Shown: piece by piece, positions 1-8,789 of the stretch | Position numbering within the stretch: the stretch's first letter is position 1 | How the letters are laid out: each line of letters opens with the position of its first letter | DNA from: Pseudidiomarina mangrovi | GTDB taxonomy: Bacteria > Pseudomonadota > Gammaproteobacteria > Enterobacterales > Alteromonadaceae | Direction: 5' to 3' | Assembly: GCF_003999375.1 (NCBI RefSeq) | Contig: NZ_RJLC01000017.1 | Coordinates: 248,001-312,000, forward strand | DNA: 64,000 nt | Notes under the pieces: generated by a model | What the model saw: only the letters and a program-made list of their open reading frames with translations | Told to the model about the DNA's origin: nothing | The model's database searches: none | Translations under genes and position numbers: made by a program

Positions 1-2364
1 TTGATTATTGCGCACATACCATTGGTTTAAATCTTCCGGCACCATGCGGCTTTCAGCTCGACCGGCAAGATAAACTTTTTTCACCCGTCCGCGATCGGTA
101 AAGTCATTGATATAACGACTACCAAAAGCGCTGCTCAGGGTGCTGTTGATATCACTAATGGCCAAGCCGAGTGCTTTAGCTTTGTTGTAGTCAATATCGA
201 TTTGGAACTGTGAGGTGTCCTCCAAACCATTCGGTCGCACCCCAGTCAGCGCTGGCTCTTGCGCTGCCATCCCTAACAGTTGGTTACGTGCTGCCAATAG
301 CCCTTCATGACCAACCCCACCGCGATCCTGCAAGTACAGGTTGAAACCACTGGCGGTGCCCAGCTCAGGAATTGAGGGGAGGTTGAAGGCAAAGATCATG
401 GCTTCACGGATTTGGCTAAAATAACCAAAGGCTTGACCGATAATCGCCTCAACTTGTAGTTCCGGGGTGGTACGCTCGTCCCAGTCGGTTAAGCGCACAA
501 AGGCTAAGCCAGCATTTTGACCTTGGCCACTAAAGCTAAAACCAACTACCGAAAACACCGAGCGAACGCCCTGTGCCTGATCGAGGTAATAATCTTCAAC
601 CTTGGCCATAGTTTGTAGCGACTGTTCTTTGGTAGCCCCTGCAGGTAACTGCATTTGGGTTAAAAATACACCGCGGTCTTCGTTGGGAATAAATGAGCTG
701 GGCATACGCGCAAACAGCATGCCCAAAACCACCACCAAACCAACGTACAGCAGAACAAAGCGACCACTGCGCGCGATGATAGATTGCACCGAGCTGCTGT
801 AGCCTTGGGTAAAGCGGGCGAGGCCGCGATTAAATACCGCGAACAAGCCTTTCGGTTTGGTATGCACTGGTTTGAGTAAGGTTGCGCACAGCGCTGGTGA
901 GAAAATGATTGCCACCAATACTGACAAGCCCATGGCTGAGATGATGGTAATTGAGAACTGGCGGTATACCGCGCCGGTTGAGCCACCAAAGAAGGCCATC
1001 GGCACAAACACCGCCGCCATCACCAAGCCAATGGCAACCAAGGCCCCAGTTATTTGCTGCATGGATTTAATGGTTGCTGCGCGCGGTGATAGGCCTTCGT
1101 CGGTCATCAACCGTTCGACGTTTTCCACTACCACAATGGCATCATCAACCAGCAGGCCGATGGCGAGCACAATACCAAACAAGGTTAGGGTGTTAATGGT
1201 AAAACCGAACGCTGACATGATGCCAAAGGTGCCGAGCAATACCACCGGAATAGCAAACGCTGGAATCAGCGTGGCGCGGAGGTTCTGCAAAAACAAGAAC
1301 ATCAATAAGAACACCAACAACACCGCTTCAAACAGAATTTTCACCACTTCTTGAATGGAGATTTCAACGAATGGCGTGGTGTCGTACGGGATCACCGCTT
1401 CAATCCCGGCTGGGAAAAATTGTTCCAGCTCGGCCAGTGTGGCTTTGACATTGGCGGCGGTTTCTAGCGCGTTGGCGCCAGTGGCCAAGTTTATCGCTAA
1501 ACCTGATGCTGCTTGACGATTGAAGCGGCCTGTCACGCCGTAGCTTTCACCACCTAACTCTACTTCAGCCACATCAGCGACGGTTACGGTTGAGCCATCG
1601 GCATTCACTTTCAGGAGAATTTGCTCAAATTCGGCAACCGTCTGTAACCGCGTTTGGGCAATAATGGACGAGGTTAAGCGCTGGTTTTCAACAGCTGGAG
1701 AACCGCCCAATTGCCCAGCGGCGATCTGATTATTTTGCTCGCGCAGTGCAATAATGACGTCTTGTGGCGTTAAGCTGTAACGATTTAAGCGCGCAGGGTC
1801 AAGCCAAATGCGCATGGAGTAGGGCGTACCAAATAACTGAATACTACCCACACCTGGGGTTCGACTGATCGGGTCTTGTAGACTGCTGGCGACGTAGTCG
1901 CCGAGATCGATCTGATCGATATCTGGGTTACTTGAGACCAACGCAATAACCATCAAAAATGAGTTATTGGCTTTGGCCACAACTAACCCTTGGTCTTGCA
2001 CCTCTTGGGGTAACAACGGCAACGCTAACTGTAATTTATTTTGCACTTGTACTTGCGCTATATCGGCGTCGGTACCGGCGGCAAAGGTCAGGGAAATACT
2101 GGCATTGCCCTGCGAATCACTGGTCGATGAAAAATACATCAAGTTATCAATGCCATTGAGATTTTGCTCAATGACCTGAGTAACGCTCTGTTCTAGGGTA
2201 GCCGCGGTGGCACCCGGGTAGCTGGCGTTAATTTGCACCGACGGTGGGGCAATTTGCGGGTATTGTTCCACCGGCAACTGGGTCACTGCAAGGCCGCCAC
2301 CGAGCATAATCAGAATGGCGATAACCCATGCAAAAATGGGGCGATCGATAAAGAATTTAGCCAT
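1..2364 (-). CDS. RND multidrug efflux permease (AcrB/MexB family), partial at window edge
   Basis: Inner-membrane proton-driven pump subunit of a tripartite efflux complex. Reading leftwards from ATG at 2364, 788 codons run off the window, so roughly the last 250 residues of the usual 1030-1050 are missing. Visible features are the N-terminal [14 protein letters not shown] segment typical of HAE1 permeases, the early porter domain with its [10 protein letters not shown] stretch, and the TM4 proton-relay motif [16 protein letters not shown] carrying the paired aspartates. The stop of the adaptor gene lies only 3 bases upstream, so the two form an operon with the adaptor first. No outer-membrane channel gene is visible, although one could lie beyond the edge. 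Substrates cannot be read from the sequence. Confidence 0.95.
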   Translation of the reverse strand, partial: MAKFFIDRPIFAWVIAILIMLGGGLAVTQLPVEQYPQIAPPSVQINASYPGATAATLEQSVTQVIEQNLNGIDNLMYFSSTSDSQGNASISLTFAAGTDADIAQVQVQNKLQLALPLLPQEVQDQGLVVAKANNSFLMVIALVSSNPDIDQIDLGDYVASSLQDPISRTPGVGSIQLFGTPYSMRIWLDPARLNRYSLTPQDVIIALREQNNQIAAGQLGGSPAVENQRLTSSIIAQTRLQTVAEFEQILLKVNADGSTVTVADVAEVELGGESYGVTGRFNRQAASGLAINLATGANALETAANVKATLAELEQFFPAGIEAVIPYDTTPFVEISIQEVVKILFEAVLLVFLLMFLFLQNLRATLIPAFAIPVVLLGTFGIMSAFGFTINTLTLFGIVLAIGLLVDDAIVVVENVERLMTDEGLSPRAATIKSMQQITGALVAIGLVMAAVFVPMAFFGGSTGAVYRQFSITIISAMGLSVLVAIIFSPALCATLLKPVHTKPKGLFAVFNRGLARFTQGYSSSVQSIIARSGRFVLLYVGLVVVLGMLFARMPSSFIPNEDRGVFLTQMQLPAGATKEQSLQTMAKVEDYYLDQAQGVRSVFSVVGFSFSGQGQNAGLAFVRLTDWDERTTPELQVEAIIGQAFGYFSQIREAMIFAFNLPSIPELGTASGFNLYLQDRGGVGHEGLLAARNQLLGMAAQEPALTGVRPNGLEDTSQFQIDIDYNKAKALGLAISDINSTLSSAFGSRYINDFTDRGRVKKVYLAGRAESRMVPEDLNQWYVRNNQ

Positions 2365-2367
2365 AAG

Positions 2368-3510
2368 TTACTTCACTTCCTCTGCCGTGACTTTGGCGCC
2401 AGGCTGGATTTTTTGCAGCCCTTCAACGATCACTTGATCACCGGCACTTAGCCCGTCTAACACAATCCAGTTGGCGTTATACGTGTTGCCAAGGGTGAGA
2501 TAACGCATTTCGACCTCGCCTTGTGCATTGACCACCATGGCCGTGGGCCGGCCACGAGCATCACGGGTTACCCCTTGCTGTGGCACCAACAAGGTCTGTT
2601 GCAACTCGCCAGCTGCCAGCTCAGCACGCACATACATGCCCGGTAACAACCATTGGTCGGCATTATCGAATTGCGCGCGCAGGGTGATTGAACTGGTATC
2701 GCTATCGACGGTGACTTCATTAAACAACAAGGTACCGGTGAGCTGCTGTTCGCCCGCGCTGTCTAGTGTGATGGTGACGCGTGGACCCTGTTCGGAGTCG
2801 GTACTCAAGCGACCGCTGCGAGCAGCCTGTTGCAGACGCATAAATTCGTCACTGCTTTGGACAATATCCACATAAATTGGGTCGAGTTGGTGAATACTGG
2901 TCAGTGCTTGTGCTTGCCCAACTTGTATTAAGGCACCTACAGTCACACTAGAGCGCCCAATACGGCCGGAAATTGGGGCGGCTACGCGGCTGTAATCTAA
3001 ATTCAGCTGGGCTTTCTGCAGTGCTGCTTGAGCGACCTGTTGATTGGCTTGGGCACTCAGAAAATTCGCCTCAGCCTCATCATAGTCTTGCTGACTGATA
3101 GCTTTTTCCTCAAGCAGACCTTTGGAGCGTTCATAGCGCGCAGCATTTGCTTGCAAAACTGCCTCGGCACTGGCTAGTGATGCTTGTGCAGCGGCTAATT
3201 CAGCTTCAAATAACGCTGGATCAAGTTGATACAATGGTTCGCCTTGCTGCACTAAGCTGCCCTCAACAAAACGTTGTTGGCGCAAAATACCGCTGACCTG
3301 TGGCCGCACTTCTGCTACTTTAAAGGCGGTGACGCGGCCGGGGAGTGTGGTTGATACGGGCACAGATTGTGGTGTTAGCGTGACGACTCCAACACTTTGT
3401 GGTGCGCCGGTATTCATACCGTCGCTTGTATGTTCCGCTTGACCGCAAGCGGCTAACCAAAATGTTGTCGCAAATGCTAGGCTAAGCGCTGCGAAAGGGC
3501 GTTGACGCAT
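2368..3510 (-). CDS. RND efflux periplasmic adaptor (AcrA/MexA family) lipoprotein
   Basis: Membrane-fusion protein linking the RND permease to an outer-membrane channel. At 380 aa it matches the family length. A signal peptide ends in the lipobox LAAC (C22), so the mature protein should be lipid-anchored. The order is the N-terminal barrel and lipoyl half (PGRVTAFKVAEVRPQVSG), a long alpha-helical hairpin (about 95-170, rich in Ala and Gln), the second lipoyl half (RVAAPISGRIGRSSVTVG), and beta-barrel and membrane-proximal domains ending in GLQKIQPGAKV. It is the first gene of the pump operon, and an AcrR-like operator lies about 55 bases upstream of its start. Confidence 0.95.
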   Translation of the reverse strand: MRQRPFAALSLAFATTFWLAACGQAEHTSDGMNTGAPQSVGVVTLTPQSVPVSTTLPGRVTAFKVAEVRPQVSGILRQQRFVEGSLVQQGEPLYQLDPALFEAELAAAQASLASAEAVLQANAARYERSKGLLEEKAISQQDYDEAEANFLSAQANQQVAQAALQKAQLNLDYSRVAAPISGRIGRSSVTVGALIQVGQAQALTSIHQLDPIYVDIVQSSDEFMRLQQAARSGRLSTDSEQGPRVTITLDSAGEQQLTGTLLFNEVTVDSDTSSITLRAQFDNADQWLLPGMYVRAELAAGELQQTLLVPQQGVTRDARGRPTAMVVNAQGEVEMRYLTLGNTYNANWIVLDGLSAGDQVIVEGLQKIQPGAKVTAEEVK

Positions 3511-3564
3511 GTGTAATCCTCTTAATTTGTATGGCTTTTAGATAAGCATGATTGCCGCCAATTA

Positions 3565-3588
3565 TACATACATACATGAATGTTTGTA
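3565..3588. promoter_or_regulatory. Probable AcrR/TtgR-type operator upstream of the efflux operon
   Basis: A 24-base imperfect palindrome begins TACATACAT and ends GAATGTTTGTA. It agrees with the E. coli AcrR operator, as I remember it, at 20 of 24 positions. It lies between the minus-strand adaptor gene and the plus-strand gene beginning at 3645, the usual place for a TetR-family repressor site. No TetR-family gene lies in this window, so the repressor would be encoded elsewhere. The palindrome also argues against the upstream ATG at 3552 being the real start of the plus-strand gene. Confidence 0.6.
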
Positions 3589-3644
3589 AGTGGGATCAGA
3601 ATCTTTTTACCCGAATAAAACGTAACAAAGAATGTGTGGCTAAG

Positions 3645-4115
3645 ATGCGAACCAATCGTTTTAGTAAACAACTGATCTGGGCAGGCGCGGTGCTTGTACT
3701 AGGCATTACCCTGATGCTGGGTTGGAATTACTGGCAGACCAGCCAACCGGGTCGTGATCGCAATCAATTATACGTGGAATTGCTGGAGCGCTCAGGGCAA
3801 TTTAACCGTGACTTGCCAAAGTTACTTGATCAGCAGACGCGCTTTGAGCGCGCTGAAGTGGTTAATTATGGCATGCGGTTTGTTTATGCGTTGATTGCGG
3901 TGGATCGATTTCAACATGATATCAATAGCGTACAAAAACAGGTTGAACCCTTTATGTTGAACAGTTTTTGTACGGCGAAAAGCATGCAGTTCTATCGCCA
4001 GCAGGCTGAATTTGTTGAGTACCTTTATCAAGACCGTAACAACATGAATTTATTTACTTTACGTTTTACCAGTGCCGATTGTGATAGCGCTGAACCTACT
4101 AGGAAATCCTCATGA
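3645..4115 (+). CDS. Hypothetical membrane-anchored protein
   Basis: I do not recognise this family. From ATG 3645 it is 156 aa, with a basic N-terminus (MRTNRFSKQ), one transmembrane helix at about residues 9-27 and a soluble, presumably periplasmic, domain of about 120 residues. That domain has two cysteines (in SFCTAKS and SADCDSAEP) that could form a disulfide. An in-frame ATG at 3552 would add 31 residues, but it would place the efflux operator inside the gene, so I prefer 3645. The stop overlaps the start of the M28 peptidase (ATGA at 4112-4115), implying translational coupling and perhaps a shared role. Confidence 0.6.
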   Translation: MRTNRFSKQLIWAGAVLVLGITLMLGWNYWQTSQPGRDRNQLYVELLERSGQFNRDLPKLLDQQTRFERAEVVNYGMRFVYALIAVDRFQHDINSVQKQVEPFMLNSFCTAKSMQFYRQQAEFVEYLYQDRNNMNLFTLRFTSADCDSAEPTRKSS

Positions 4116-5485
4116 AATTAACTCAGTTCGTTACTGCCGCAAGCGCCATGTTGATTGTCTCTATGGCGCATGCCGGGCAAGTTGAATACCACGATCAAGC
4201 GCGTTTACACGCTATCGCTGCAGCCGTTCAAGCTGATCGCATCGAGGCCGATATCACCACCTTGGTAGGCTTTGGTACGCGTCATACATTATCAGATACG
4301 GTATCTGATACGCGCGGTATTGGTGCCGCTCGGCGTTGGATCAAAGCTGAATTTGACAAAATCTCAGCAGCCTGTGGTGGCTGTCTTGAAGTTTATTATC
4401 AAAGCCGCGTTATTTCTGGCACTCCGCGCATTCCTGACGCGGTTGAGGTGGTCAGCGTGATTGCCGTGCAACGCGGCACCATTGATCCGAATCGTTACGT
4501 GATCATGAGTGGTGATATCGACTCACGCGTCAGTGACATTATGAACTTCACCGATGATGCCCCAGGCGCCAACGACAATGCCTCAGGTGTTGCCGGCACG
4601 CTGGAAGCAGCGCGCGTGTTAAGCCAGTACAAATTTGCTGGCAGCATTGTTTATGCCGCTCTAGCTGGCGAAGAGCAAGGCTTGTTTGGTGGCCGAATTA
4701 TGGCGGAAACGGCACAACAAGATGGCTGGCGCATCAAAGCGGTACTGAATAATGACATGATCGGTAATATTACCGGTATCAATGGTGTCACCGATAACAC
4801 CACGGCACGCATTTTTGCCGAGGGTACGCGCATGAACGAAACTGAGCAACAGGCTCGGCAACGCCGCTTCATGGGCGGTGAGGTGGATAGCCCGAGTCGC
4901 AACCTAGCGCGCTTTATCGATTGGATGGCAGACCGTTATATTCCCAACTTGGATACCAAAGTGATTTATCGCCTCGACCGTTTTGCCCGTGGCGGTCACC
5001 ATCGGCCGTTTAACGACCTCGGTTTTCCCGGCGTGCGGATCATGGAAACCAATGAGCATTATGACCGTCAACACCAAGATCTGCGTGTTGAAGATGGCCG
5101 TCATTATGGTGACACCATCGATGGCGTAGACTTTGTTTATGCGGCCAAACTGACGGCCCTGAATGCGGTATCGTTAGCCGCAATGGCTTGGGCACCGAGC
5201 CCACCGGCGGCGGTCAGCATAAGCGGTGCGGTTAGCGCCAACACCACCTTAAAATGGGCCGCTGCTAGTGCCGAGGAGCAAGCATTGATCAGTGGCTATC
5301 GGGTGTACTGGCGGGATACTGATGCGCCGAATTGGCAACACAGCCGTTGGGTTGGTAATGTCACTGAATACACCTTAGAAAATGTCGTCATTGATAACTA
5401 CTTCTTTGGCGTGGCCAGCGTTAGTAAAGACGGTTTTGAAAGCCCTGTGGTATTTCCAGGCCCAGCTGGTGCCTTTGGTGAATAA
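4112..5485 (+). CDS. Secreted M28-family metallopeptidase with C-terminal fibronectin-like domain
   Basis: Probable exported zinc aminopeptidase of 457 aa. A Sec signal ends at AHA (about residue 21). The M28 core shows APGANDNASG (D155), AGEEQGLFGG (E187/E188), NNDMIGN (D215) and a late QHQD (H321), matching four of the five usual zinc or catalytic positions. The first ligand, normally His in GHxDS, is Asp here (SGDIDSR, D135). Residues from about 363 onward resemble a fibronectin type III fold (GYRVYWRDTDAPNWQ), as in other secreted M28 enzymes. It overlaps the upstream orphan gene by 4 bases and is followed after 23 bases by an ABC exporter. The family call is firm; activity is less certain because of the substitution. 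Confidence 0.88.
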   Translation: MKLTQFVTAASAMLIVSMAHAGQVEYHDQARLHAIAAAVQADRIEADITTLVGFGTRHTLSDTVSDTRGIGAARRWIKAEFDKISAACGGCLEVYYQSRVISGTPRIPDAVEVVSVIAVQRGTIDPNRYVIMSGDIDSRVSDIMNFTDDAPGANDNASGVAGTLEAARVLSQYKFAGSIVYAALAGEEQGLFGGRIMAETAQQDGWRIKAVLNNDMIGNITGINGVTDNTTARIFAEGTRMNETEQQARQRRFMGGEVDSPSRNLARFIDWMADRYIPNLDTKVIYRLDRFARGGHHRPFNDLGFPGVRIMETNEHYDRQHQDLRVEDGRHYGDTIDGVDFVYAAKLTALNAVSLAAMAWAPSPPAAVSISGAVSANTTLKWAAASAEEQALISGYRVYWRDTDAPNWQHSRWVGNVTEYTLENVVIDNYFFGVASVSKDGFESPVVFPGPAGAFGE

Positions 5486-5508
5486 CCACTGCAGTAATAA
5501 GGATAGAC

Positions 5509-7335
5509 ATGTTTTCATGGTTTGAACGACGCTTAAACCCATTCCCGGACGGTGGCGATCAACAGCCACCCAAGGGCTTGCTGAAATTCTGCATGTACTA
5601 CAGTCGCGGGGCTTGGCGCTATATTTTGCTGGCCGGCAGTTTAATGATGCTGATTGCTATTACCGAAGTGTGGTTATTTAGTTTTATTGGCAGCATTGTT
5701 GATTGGTTGGCGCAACAAGACCGCGACACCTTGTTTAACGAGCATTTTTGGTCGCTTACAGGCATGGCTGCGGTTGTCTTAATTGGCTTACCGATATTAG
5801 TCATTTTGCACTCATTGGTGACTTACCAGGGCTTGCTGGGCAATTATCCAATGCGCATTCGCTGGCTACTACATAGCTATCTACTCAATCAATCGCTAAG
5901 TTTTTACCAAGAAGAATTTGCCGGGCGCATCGCCACAAAAGTGATGCAAACTGCGCTCGCGGTGCGGGAGACAGTGATCAAGCTGTTCGACGTGCTCAAT
6001 TACGTATCGGTATACTTCATTGGTACTGTAGCGATTGTTGCCAGCGCTGATTGGCGCTTAGCGTTACCGTTAGTTGCTTGGCTGGCTTTATACATAGTCT
6101 TGTTACGCTATTTTGTGCCGCGCCTAGGCCAGGTTGCCGCATTACAGGCCGATGCCCGTTCAGTGATGACTGGTCGCATCGTTGATAGTTATACTAATAT
6201 TCAAACGGTTAAATTGTTCTCCCATGCCCAGCGCGAGCAAGCATTTGCCAAAGAGGGCATGAGCGAATTCCTGCATACCGTACATCGCCAAATGCGGCTG
6301 GTGACTAAGCTTTACACCTGCCTGTATTTACTCAACTCCCTGCTGCTATTTAGCGTGGGTTGGTTAGCCTTACAACTTTGGGCAGATGCCTTGATAAGTG
6401 TCGGCGCTATTGCGGTCGCGTTAAGCTTGGTATTGCGCTTATGGGGCATGAGCCAGTGGATCATGTGGGAAGTGTCGGCGTTGTTTGAAAATATTGGTAC
6501 CGTGCAAGACGGTATGCAAACCGTGAGTGTGCCGCAGGTTATTCGCGATGTGGCTAATGCAGCGCCACTACAGGTGCCACACGGCGAGGTGGTTTTTGAC
6601 GATGTCTGTTTTCAATACAGCAGCGACAAGCCGATATTGCAACAACTGCAGTTGCATATCAAAGCTGGGGAGAAAATTGGTGTCGTAGGGCGTTCAGGCG
6701 CTGGTAAATCAACCTTGGTGAATTTATTGCTACGCTTCTACGACCTCAGCAGTGGTCGCATCTTAATTGATGGCCAAGATATCTCGCAAGTTAGCCAAGA
6801 CAGTTTGCGTCAGCATATTGGCATGGTCACTCAAGATACTTCGCTGCTGCATCGCTCAGTGCGCGGCAACATTGCGTATGGTCGACCACAAGCCAGCGAT
6901 GACGAGGTTTTACAAGCAGCTCACCGCGCCGAAGCGGATTTGTTCATTGACGACTTAGTGGATGCCAAACACCGTCGTGGTCTCGATGCCCATGTTGGTG
7001 AGCGTGGCGTGAAGTTGTCAGGTGGGCAACGGCAACGTATTGCTATCGCCCGTGTGATGTTGAAAGATGCTCCCATTTTAATTCTCGATGAAGCGACCTC
7101 GGCGCTCGATTCTGAAGTTGAGGCTGCTATTCAAGAGAATCTTTATAAATTGATGGAGGGTAAAACGGTCATCGCCATTGCCCATCGGTTATCGACCATT
7201 GCTGCGATGGATCGCCTGATCGTGATGGATCAAGGGCGCATTGTTGAGCAAGGTAGCCACACCGAGCTGTTGGCTGCTAATGGCCTTTATGCGCAGTTAT
7301 GGGCCCGGCAATCGGGTGGTTTTCTCAATGATTAA
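5509..7335 (+). CDS. ABC exporter, fused permease and ATPase
   Basis: A 608-aa half-transporter of the MsbA/multidrug exporter type. The membrane domain, about residues 30-320, has about six hydrophobic segments. The nucleotide-binding domain has Walker A GRSGAGKST (about 393-401), the Q-loop MVTQDTSLLH, the signature LSGGQRQRIAIA (about 502) and Walker B with catalytic Glu in LILDEATSALDS, followed by the H-loop AIAHRLSTIA. It would act as a homodimer in the inner membrane. It starts 23 bases after the M28 peptidase gene and is probably co-transcribed. The substrate cannot be inferred; a lipid, peptide or drug is possible. Confidence 0.92.
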   Translation: MFSWFERRLNPFPDGGDQQPPKGLLKFCMYYSRGAWRYILLAGSLMMLIAITEVWLFSFIGSIVDWLAQQDRDTLFNEHFWSLTGMAAVVLIGLPILVILHSLVTYQGLLGNYPMRIRWLLHSYLLNQSLSFYQEEFAGRIATKVMQTALAVRETVIKLFDVLNYVSVYFIGTVAIVASADWRLALPLVAWLALYIVLLRYFVPRLGQVAALQADARSVMTGRIVDSYTNIQTVKLFSHAQREQAFAKEGMSEFLHTVHRQMRLVTKLYTCLYLLNSLLLFSVGWLALQLWADALISVGAIAVALSLVLRLWGMSQWIMWEVSALFENIGTVQDGMQTVSVPQVIRDVANAAPLQVPHGEVVFDDVCFQYSSDKPILQQLQLHIKAGEKIGVVGRSGAGKSTLVNLLLRFYDLSSGRILIDGQDISQVSQDSLRQHIGMVTQDTSLLHRSVRGNIAYGRPQASDDEVLQAAHRAEADLFIDDLVDAKHRRGLDAHVGERGVKLSGGQRQRIAIARVMLKDAPILILDEATSALDSEVEAAIQENLYKLMEGKTVIAIAHRLSTIAAMDRLIVMDQGRIVEQGSHTELLAANGLYAQLWARQSGGFLND

Positions 7336-7356
7336 CCAAGTACTACTAAAATCCAT

Positions 7357-7382
7357 GGAATAAATCAGGCAGTTGCTACGTC
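7357..7382 (+). promoter_or_regulatory. Candidate ECF-sigma-dependent autoregulatory promoter
   Basis: GGAAT at 7357-7361 and CGTC at 7379-7382 are separated by 17 bases. This resembles the GGAAC / CGTC elements used by many ECF sigma factors. It lies about 75 bases upstream of the preferred sigma-factor start, as expected if the gene controls itself. The call rests on one short degenerate match. Confidence 0.3.
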
Positions 7383-7459
7383 TTAACCCTAACGACTATG
7401 CTCATACATGAATTCATGCCGATAGCATGGTCATTGGAATCGCAGAAAAGGTGGCAACT

Positions 7460-7984
7460 GTGCAACAACGACTTCAACAACTTCAAGTCTATACCCCCGC
7501 CGCGCAGCGCTTTGCCACGCAATTGCTAGGCTGCGCTGCGAGTGCTGCGGATGTTTGCCAAAGTAGCCTAGAAAAAGCGCTGACCACCAGCCATTTTCCG
7601 AGCGATGCTGCGGTGCTGAAAAGCTGGTTTTTTCAGGTGGTTCGACATCAGTGCTTGGATCACTTGCGGCGCAACGCGCAGGCTAAGTTCAATGATGCAG
7701 AGCCAACTGACCTGGACGGTGAGGCGGGTTACGCTAATCAAACTATCCATCCAGACCAGCAGTTGCAGCAACAGCAGATGGCCATCGTCATGCGCCGCGC
7801 CTTGGCGCAGTTACCGCTGGCTCATGCTGAGATTCTGTGGTTACGAGAAGTACACGAGTTCAGCTACCAGCAGATAGCAACCATTATTGCGGTGGAGGCG
7901 GGTACAGTGATGTCGCGAATTCATCGTGCGCGACTAGCGCTGCGGGTGCAATTGCTAAAAATTATTGCCTTGGAGGATCTATGA
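7460..7984 (+). CDS. ECF-family RNA polymerase sigma factor
   Basis: Sigma-70-type regulator, 174 aa from GTG 7460. Region 2 appears as DVCQSSLEKAL and SWFFQVVRHQCLDHLRR. Region 4 is ALAQLPLAHAEILWLREVHEF followed by a helix-turn-helix SYQQIATIIAVEAGTVMSRIHRAR. I prefer GTG 7460 because GAAAAGG sits 8 bases upstream; an in-frame ATG at 7427 would add 11 residues but has no ribosome-binding site. The stop overlaps the next start (ATGA at 7981-7984), and the next gene encodes a zinc-finger membrane protein, the typical sigma/anti-sigma arrangement. Its regulon probably includes its own operon. Confidence 0.88.
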   Translation: MQQRLQQLQVYTPAAQRFATQLLGCAASAADVCQSSLEKALTTSHFPSDAAVLKSWFFQVVRHQCLDHLRRNAQAKFNDAEPTDLDGEAGYANQTIHPDQQLQQQQMAIVMRRALAQLPLAHAEILWLREVHEFSYQQIATIIAVEAGTVMSRIHRARLALRVQLLKIIALEDL

Positions 7985-8439
7985 ACGGTCACTATCGTTG
8001 TGATGAAATAAGTGTCTTGATATCAGGCTATTTGGATGATGAATTAACCCAGCAGCAACAGCAACGGCTGTTCCTTCACTTACAGCAGTGCAGTGATTGC
8101 CAGCAGCAGTTTGACCAGTTACAGCTATTACAGCAAAGTATGCAGCAAGGCCTAACGCAAGAGGGACTGTCTATGCGTGAAGACGATCGAATTCAACAGC
8201 AGCTCAATGAGCCTAAGACACGGCTGTTACGCCGTGCCGGCTGGCTACTAGCAGGGTTTGGCGCGGCGCCATTACTCGCCTATGGTTTATACCAGTTCTG
8301 GCATGATCCGCAGGTTCCAGTATGGATGAAATTTAGTTTGTCGGCCTTTTGGTTGGGCGGCTTAGTGGTATTTATTAGTGTGTTAAGACAACGCATACGC
8401 GAGCGTAAAACCGATCGCTACAATAAGGTGAAATTATGA
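7981..8439 (+). CDS. Zinc-finger membrane anti-sigma factor
   Basis: A 152-aa protein with the ZAS signature H-x3-C-x2-C (H33, C37, C40) plus C7, which together form the zinc site of anti-sigma domains. Two hydrophobic segments follow, about residues 84-104 and 115-135, placing the sigma-binding domain in the cytoplasm. The first 65 residues are unusually glutamine-rich. ATGA overlaps with both the sigma gene upstream and the YbjQ gene downstream point to coupled translation. By family it should hold the ECF sigma factor inactive until a signal arrives, redox if the zinc site is of the RsrA/ChrR kind. Confidence 0.85.
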   Translation: MNGHYRCDEISVLISGYLDDELTQQQQQRLFLHLQQCSDCQQQFDQLQLLQQSMQQGLTQEGLSMREDDRIQQQLNEPKTRLLRRAGWLLAGFGAAPLLAYGLYQFWHDPQVPVWMKFSLSAFWLGGLVVFISVLRQRIRERKTDRYNKVKL

Positions 8440-8759
8440 GACACATCAGTATTTATACCAGCGAACATATTGCTGATAAAACCATCATTGAACATGTAGG
8501 GTTAGTGCGCGGCAATACCATTCGGGCGCGCCATTTGGGCCGCGATATTTTAGCTGCATTTCGTAATATAGTGGGTGGTGAAATTCATGACGACACCAAA
8601 CTATTGGCTGAGAGTCGCGAGCAGGCGCTTGACCGCATGGTTGATGAAGCCCGTGCCCTGGGGGCTGATGCAGTGATTGGGGTGCGCTTTTCAACCTCTA
8701 TGTTAGCCCATGGTGCGGCTGAATTACTTGCTTATGGTACCGCAGTAAAACTAAAGTAG
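8436..8759 (+). CDS. YbjQ/UPF0145 family protein
   Basis: A 107-aa soluble protein of the YbjQ family, whose function is not established although some members are described as heavy-metal-binding-like. Family features are the N-terminal VGLVRGNTIRARHLGRD, central AREQALDRM-like helix (ESREQALDRMVDEARAL) and C-terminal GADAVIGVRFSTS and AYGTAVKL. Members usually form pentamers. It overlaps the anti-sigma gene by 4 bases, so it is very likely part of the sigma-factor operon. Confidence 0.88.
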   Translation: MRHISIYTSEHIADKTIIEHVGLVRGNTIRARHLGRDILAAFRNIVGGEIHDDTKLLAESREQALDRMVDEARALGADAVIGVRFSTSMLAHGAAELLAYGTAVKLK

Positions 8760-8789
8760 GCAGCATTAGCAGCCTAACTTGAGGATGAC

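Noticed and set aside
660-1354. Open frames on both strands within the RND permease region
   Set aside because: They lie across a long, clearly conserved permease frame and show no family motifs. They are shadows of the real gene.
3552-3644. Upstream ATG extending the orphan membrane protein by 31 residues
   Set aside because: It would cover the probable operator and promoter, and the added residues do not fit the basic N-terminus plus helix pattern that begins at 3645.
7407-7418. Perfect 12-base palindrome CATGAATTCATG
   Set aside because: Short and contains a common restriction site sequence; no partner sites were seen, so I did not call it an operator by itself.
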